DNA of 11,764 bases from JBCCRH01 sp039208045. GTDB lineage: Bacteria; Bacteroidota; Bacteroidia; Chitinophagales; Saprospiraceae. Where the stretch lies: assembly GCA_039208045.1 (NCBI GenBank), contig JBCCRH010000168.1:1-11764 (forward strand), read 5' to 3'. The first letter of the stretch is position 1; the number at the start of each line of letters is the position of its first letter. A model generated the notes under the pieces. The model ran no database searches and was not told the DNA's origin. It saw only the letters and a program-made list of their open reading frames with translations. Made by a program: the position numbers and the translations under genes. Below are positions 7,590 through 11,764 of this stretch, piece after piece.

Positions 7590-7627
7590 TTGTATACTAT
7601 TGTTTTTGCTTTGTGCACTATTGTTTT
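7590..7627 (-). promoter_or_regulatory. Two 17-bp direct repeats at 21-bp spacing, candidate activator operator
   Basis: On the + strand TTGTNNACTATTGTTTT occurs at 7590-7606 (NN = AT) and 7611-7627 (NN = GC). The copies match at 15 of 17 positions, and their starts are 21 bp apart, two helical turns. The nearer copy ends 19 bp upstream of the TAATTTTG element and about 48 bp upstream of the ATG. Tandem direct half-sites spaced 21 bp apart next to the promoter are typical of AraC-family activators such as AraC at araI. The neighbouring regulator has an AraC-type HTH. Binding by that protein is inference. Confidence 0.55.
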
Positions 7628-7695
7628 ACACGGAATACTAAGCATGATTAGACACTTATTTTGGGCAGCTCATCCCGCTGTCCGCTTAAATTCGA

Positions 7696-7794
7696 AGTGT
7701 CCAAAAGCAATACTGCCATTCCTATGCCAGCTGTCTTCTCTCCAAGTATTCGTTCAGCCACCTAGCATAGGGGCAGTCTAAGCTTTTGGCCACT
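7696..7794. repeat. Long imperfect inverted repeat (about 30-bp arms, 37-nt loop)
   Basis: The left arm 7696-7727 pairs with the right arm 7765-7794. Paired blocks are AGTG/CACT (7696-7699 with 7791-7794), CCAAAAGC/GCTTTTGG (7701-7708 with 7782-7789), ACTGCC/GGCAGT (7712-7717 with 7772-7777) and CCTATGC/GCATAGG (7721-7727 with 7765-7771). That is 25 pairs broken by one mismatch, one small internal loop and a 3-nt bulge. GCTG and CAGC in the loop could extend the stem. It lies 64 bp past the hybrid sensor stop. It could be a 3'-end structure of that transcript, a structured small RNA, or a remnant of a REP/MITE-type element. Confidence 0.65.
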
Positions 7795-7857
7795 CCTCAT
7801 ATCGCTTCCATCGGGGCTGCTACTATGCAACGCCAAGCCTCCAGGCATAGCCTCGCC

Positions 7858-10800
7858 CTAACCACCGCGCTCCTTATATTGTTTTGGCGAAAGCCCAAAC
7901 TCCTCCGAAAAGGCACGCGAAAAATAACTGCGATGACTAAACCCAACCGCATATGCCACTTCCGTAATATTCATTTCAGAGTGGCGCAATAAGCGTTTTG
8001 CTTCGTGCAGGCGGATAGAGCGTACAAACAAAGAGGTGGATTTTCCCGTCAGGGCCTTTAACTTGAGGTGCAGTTGCGAGCGGCTCATCCCCACTTCGCG
8101 ACAAAGTTTTTGGGTATCAAACTCCTCATCTTCTAAATGGGCCTCTACAATCGCTTTTACCTTTAGAATAAACGTATCCTCTTGCTGAAGCAGCTCATCA
8201 TCGGTAGTGGTGGGAGTCGCCTCCAACGACTGGTAGCGCAACTGCCACGAGCGCCGCAATTGCAAAAGATTGTGGACTTGTAGCAGCAGCTCTTCTTGCT
8301 GGAAAGGCTTGCCAATATAAGCATCCGCCCCGCGCCTAAAACCCGTAATACGCGATACAGCGTCTACTTTTGCGGTAAGCAAAATAATAGGGATATGACT
8401 CGTGCGCTGATCTAGCTTTAAGGCTTCACAAAGCTCGTAACCTGATTTATGGGGCATCATGACATCAGAAATAATGAGATCAGGAATGTGCTCTAATGCT
8501 TGTGTGATCCCAGCGCTTCCATCATAGGCAAAAGTCAGATCATAGGTATCTTCAAAGCAGGATTGTAAAAACGTCATAACATCTGCATGGTCCTCAATGA
8601 GGAGCAAGAGAGGGCGGGTTCGATCTTGCGGCTCTGCCAAGGTTTGCTTGGTAATACTAGGTAACGGGTGGTGTTTGTTTTGAGATGGAGTGCTCACCAA
8701 TCGGTCTTGTAAAACAGGCAGCTGCACCTTAAACGTACTGCCTTTCTCCACTTGGCTTTCAGCCGTGATCGTTCCTCCTAGTAGTTCTACTGATTCCTTC
8801 ACAACAGACAACCCAAGTCCTGAGCTATGCGCGGTATCGGTGGTAGCTGCACTTTGGTAAAAACGATCAAATACAAATGGCAATTCCGCCGGAGCAATGC
8901 CCTTGCCAGTATCTTTGACCACTAATTCAAGCTGATTATTGGCAATGGTAGCTATGCTTACGCTCACTGCCCCTCCTGCATCCGTATACTTCAGGGCGTT
9001 AGACACCAAATTAGCCACAATCTGCCGCATTTTTTCTGGATCGTAATTTATTAGGAGTGGCTCGCTGGCACCTTTAAGTACAAGTGAAATATTGCGCTCT
9101 TGTGCGATAGGTTGAAAATCTTCTAGTAAGAGCCGTAGGTACTGCCCAAAGTCGTCATGTACTACCTCTAGTGCTTGCGTCTGCTGTTGTTTTTTAGCTA
9201 GATTGAGCTGCTGGTTAACGAGTTCCAGAAGGTTATTGGCATTACGGCGTAGTAAGCTTAATTTGGGATGTAGCTGCTGGTTTTCCAATCCTTTTTTCAG
9301 CTGATCGGCTACCCCCAAGATAACCGTTAGTGGAGTTCGAAATTCATGCGTCAAGTTGTTGTAGAGTCGAGTTCGGAAAGATTCAGCTTCTCGCAATCGC
9401 TCTGCTTCTCGTTGTTCCATGGCAATGCGGTGCCTTAGTTCTAGTCGCTTTTGCTGCTGCCGCAAATACCAACTCAATAATAGCAGCGTAAGGGCCAAGT
9501 ACAGCAGATAGGCCCACCAAGTACGATACCAAGGCGGGTAGATTACTATATCCAGTGAAGTGATGGTAGTACTCCATATCCCATCCGCATTGGTGGCTTT
9601 GAGCTGGAAGGTGTAGCGCCCCGATGGCACATTGAGGTAGGTAGCTCGTTGATCCTTAGTTTCGTGTTCCCAGGGGCGTTCTAATCCTTGGAGATAGTAT
9701 TGAAATCGCGTTTTTTCAGGAGCAGTAAAGTCCATTGCAGCAAACGCTAGTTGAATATTGTTTTGGGCATAGTCTAGCTTTATTTCTTTGGAGAGAATAA
9801 TATCCTGCCCAAGTAGCTGTGACTCATTCGTTGGAAGCACAGCTTGGTTATTAATGGCTAGGCTAGTAATGCGTGCCTCTACGGCTTGGTCGCGCTCTGC
9901 CAAGTCGGCAGGATAAAAGCTATTCAGGCCATTGACACCCCCAAAATACATCCTTCCATCGGAAGCTTGGCTGTAGGCGAAGGTGTTGAATTCATTGCTT
10001 TGCAAGCCATCTTCGCGGGTAAATTGCCGGATAGCTCCTGAAGGAGAGTCATAGTTAATAAGCCCCTGATTGCTACTCATCCAGAGTTGATGCTCTTCAT
10101 CTGCTAAGACTGCATAAATCACATCATTAGGAAGGCCGGTGCTGGTATTGACGTAAGTCCACATACTATTTTCTATGTCTAGGTGATGTAGGCCGCCGCC
10201 TTTCGTGCCTATCCACAGTTGGTTGCCGTTGTCGGGATGTATCAGCAGGCTTGCACAGTCGTTGTGTAGCAGGCCACTATTCTGTGTATTGAGCATAGTA
10301 ATTGGCGACTGCTCATCGTTCAAACTAGCATGTACCATACCTAGGTTGGTGCCCATCCACCAGTCACCGTTGGTCGTTTGCACCGCATTATACCATTGAA
10401 AACGCGGATTGATCGGAAAGGTAGTGCGGTAACTTTGCTGGTCTCCTGATGCTATATCCAGCACTACCCACTTATTTTGTAGGATCACCAGCAGCGTTTT
10501 TTGATCATTGCCCATAGCAAGGTTAAACACTAAGTGTTCTGTGGTATCTGTTTCCACTACTTGGTGGTGTAGCTTCAGTCCTTGTTGATCCAGTAGCAAA
10601 AGATCGAGCGAATGTACATAGCCCTCTGTATCTGTTCCTTCGGTCTGTACCTTGGCCAACCAGTGTTTTTCCTCCTCCCAGTGTACTATTTTGAAGGTCT
10701 TACCATAATCAAGTGGCGTGAGGTAGTTATAAATCTCGCTCAGACGGCCCGACCGGCCAGCTTCATAGTACAGTCTGCCACGCAGCTGATTCAGCAGAAT

Positions 10801-11764
10801 TTCTCCACCTGCTACTGTATAAGGATAGTCATAGATGGACTGCCCGGTCAGATACTGTTCAATAGCCAAGGAGCGAGGGGGCACTTTTTGAAGGCCATAC
10901 CCATTCGTCCCCAACCAAAGGATACTGTTCTTATCGGAAATGGCGCGCACAATCCCTCGCTTTTCTCCCCCCAATATCACAGCAGCACTATCATAGTCAA
11001 GCAAATTGGCAGGTGGTAAGTCCCCTAAACGGTACAGATAAGTAGTAAGCGTACGCTGATCCTGCACCCAAAGCTGATCTTGCGCCGCATCGTAAAAGGC
11101 AAAACCAATGAGAAATGCGGCCTGATAGTCATACCAAACATCCTTACGCTTTACCAGCAAATGCGTTTTGTCTTGCACTAGCCCAGGCTGCGCATTAAAC
11201 CCTGCCTCTTTAGTCAATTTCCCCCAAATAGATGTAGGTGCTGCTTCCACCACTTGTAGCTTACGCTTATCTAATATTTTGACTTCGCCAGCTTGCCGAA
11301 TCGCTAGGCGATTAGAATCAATCGCTGCAATCCACTGCGTCCCATTAAGAATAGATTGAATCTGAATCTGCGACAGCAGGCTATCTTCGCTAGGAAAGCT
11401 AGTGCTAAACTGTGCTGGCAATCGCAATCGGAGCAAGGTTTGGGTAGGCCGCGTATTCACCCAAATATCGCCCTGCTCATCCAGCAATAACCGCGCTACC
11501 ACATCTACCTCAGGTTGTGCAAGATGATCTTTTAGCGAAAGCGTATAAAAACGTCTAGTGGGCTTGTGAAAAAAGCTTAGTTCAGCACTATGGGTAGCAA
11601 TCAGAATAAAGTCTCCCAACTCGATCAAGTCCGTCACCCAATCATTAGCCAACGCATCATCCGACGCTACCTTAGCTGTAAACCATTCAAAACCATGACC
11701 ATCGTAGCGGTTCAGCCCATTTTTAGTGCCCACCCACAGAAAGCCCTCTCGATCTTGCAGCAGC
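7858..11764 (-). CDS. Hybrid two-component system sensor/regulator (HTCS), 5' end outside the window
   Basis: A one-protein signalling system of the Bacteroidota HTCS type; 1301 residues are visible. The frame is open to the window edge and begins LLQDREGFLWVGTKNGLNRYDG, so only the signal peptide and a few dozen residues are probably missing. The sensor is a periplasmic two-component-regulator beta-propeller (about 11760-9790) with WxGT blades (e.g. LWIGTKGGGLHHLD near 10200). A Y_Y_Y domain (about 9782-9535) and one membrane segment (about 9525-9465) follow. The kinase has phospho-His at 9346-9348 (LTHEFRTP), N-box NLVSNALKYTD, DTGKGI and GLGLS. The receiver (about 8620-8255) has its phospho-Asp at 8464-8466 (IISDVMMP) and a GKPF lysine. 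An AraC-type HTH (about 8170-7861) ends the protein. All phosphorelay residues are present. Such proteins usually sense oligosaccharides and activate nearby utilisation genes; none is visible here. Confidence 0.95.
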   Translation of the reverse strand, partial: LLQDREGFLWVGTKNGLNRYDGHGFEWFTAKVASDDALANDWVTDLIELGDFILIATHSAELSFFHKPTRRFYTLSLKDHLAQPEVDVVARLLLDEQGDIWVNTRPTQTLLRLRLPAQFSTSFPSEDSLLSQIQIQSILNGTQWIAAIDSNRLAIRQAGEVKILDKRKLQVVEAAPTSIWGKLTKEAGFNAQPGLVQDKTHLLVKRKDVWYDYQAAFLIGFAFYDAAQDQLWVQDQRTLTTYLYRLGDLPPANLLDYDSAAVILGGEKRGIVRAISDKNSILWLGTNGYGLQKVPPRSLAIEQYLTGQSIYDYPYTVAGGEILLNQLRGRLYYEAGRSGRLSEIYNYLTPLDYGKTFKIVHWEEEKHWLAKVQTEGTDTEGYVHSLDLLLLDQQGLKLHHQVVETDTTEHLVFNLAMGNDQKTLLVILQNKWVVLDIASGDQQSYRTTFPINPRFQWYNAVQTTNGDWWMGTNLGMVHASLNDEQSPITMLNTQNSGLLHNDCASLLIHPDNGNQLWIGTKGGGLHHLDIENSMWTYVNTSTGLPNDVIYAVLADEEHQLWMSSNQGLINYDSPSGAIRQFTREDGLQSNEFNTFAYSQASDGRMYFGGVNGLNSFYPADLAERDQAVEARITSLAINNQAVLPTNESQLLGQDIILSKEIKLDYAQNNIQLAFAAMDFTAPEKTRFQYYLQGLERPWEHETKDQRATYLNVPSGRYTFQLKATNADGIWSTTITSLDIVIYPPWYRTWWAYLLYLALTLLLLSWYLRQQQKRLELRHRIAMEQREAERLREAESFRTRLYNNLTHEFRTPLTVILGVADQLKKGLENQQLHPKLSLLRRNANNLLELVNQQLNLAKKQQQTQALEVVHDDFGQYLRLLLEDFQPIAQERNISLVLKGASEPLLINYDPEKMRQIVANLVSNALKYTDAGGAVSVSIATIANNQLELVVKDTGKGIAPAELPFVFDRFYQSAATTDTAHSSGLGLSVVKESVELLGGTITAESQVEKGSTFKVQLPVLQDRLVSTPSQNKHHPLPSITKQTLAEPQDRTRPLLLLIEDHADVMTFLQSCFEDTYDLTFAYDGSAGITQALEHIPDLIISDVMMPHKSGYELCEALKLDQRTSHIPIILLTAKVDAVSRITGFRRGADAYIGKPFQQEELLLQVHNLLQLRRSWQLRYQSLEATPTTTDDELLQQEDTFILKVKAIVEAHLEDEEFDTQKLCREVGMSRSQLHLKLKALTGKSTSLFVRSIRLHEAKRLLRHSEMNITEVAYAVGFSHRSYFSRAFSEEFGLSPKQYKERGG

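Larger units (their letters stand above)
7542..7857. other. 316-bp non-coding interval upstream of the surface-protein gene
   Basis: This gap lies downstream of the hybrid sensor stop codon and upstream of the surface-protein ATG, both on the minus strand. It holds the promoter-like element, the direct repeats and the long inverted repeat described separately. The remaining stretches (about 7628-7695 and 7795-7857) show no convincing gene, RNA or known motif. Short + strand open frames here lack protein-like composition and are not called. Confidence 0.7.

Noticed and set aside
7590..7992. Small + strand open frames at 7590-7781 and 7786-7992
   Set aside because: The first overlaps the operator-like repeats and the inverted repeat, and the second runs antisense into the HTCS gene. 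Neither has recognisable domains or protein-like composition.
11731..11733. GTG at 11731-11733 as the HTCS start
   Set aside because: The frame continues upstream to the window edge as LLQDREGFLW, the expected beta-propeller lead-in, so the GTG is an internal Val codon and the gene is truncated by the window.

Overview
The window looks like a chromosomal segment of a Bacteroidota bacterium, most plausibly a marine or free-living Saprospiria/Lewinella-like lineage. The lineage is inferred from gene content, not from a marker gene. The evidence is a hybrid two-component system with histidine kinase, receiver and AraC-type HTH in one polypeptide, a secreted protein ending in a type IX secretion (T9SS) type A sorting domain, HYR-like cysteine repeats common in Bacteroidota adhesins, a TAnnTTTG-type promoter element, and no clear Shine-Dalgarno sequences.

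Layout, left to right. 1-67 is a polypyrimidine tandem repeat. 68-1462 (-) encodes a multi-pass inner-membrane protein of unknown function. A 155-bp divergent gap separates it from 1618-4290 (+), a lipoprotein subtilisin-like (S8) protease with a duplicated inhibitor-like prodomain. 4302-4472 is a degenerate 8-bp, telomere-like array in the convergent gap; its G-rich strand switches so that each converging gene is followed by G-rich sense sequence. 4473-7541 (-) encodes a large secreted surface protein made of an ALK/LTK-like polyglycine domain, six HYR-like repeats, an FN3-like domain and a T9SS tail. 7542-7857 is a non-coding interval with a promoter-like element, a pair of 17-bp direct repeats spaced 21 bp apart, and a long imperfect inverted repeat. 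7858-11764 (-) is a hybrid two-component sensor/regulator whose N terminus lies beyond the window edge.

Working model (inference): the hybrid sensor reads an envelope ligand with its beta-propeller domain and acts through its AraC-type DNA-binding domain. The two direct repeats upstream of the glycine-rich gene have the geometry of an AraC-family activator site, so that secreted protein is the nearest candidate target. No SusC/SusD or glycoside hydrolase genes are visible, so the usual link to a polysaccharide utilisation locus is not shown here. The protease is convergent with the glycine-rich gene and is probably transcribed on its own. No RNA genes, insertion sequences or CRISPR arrays were found.
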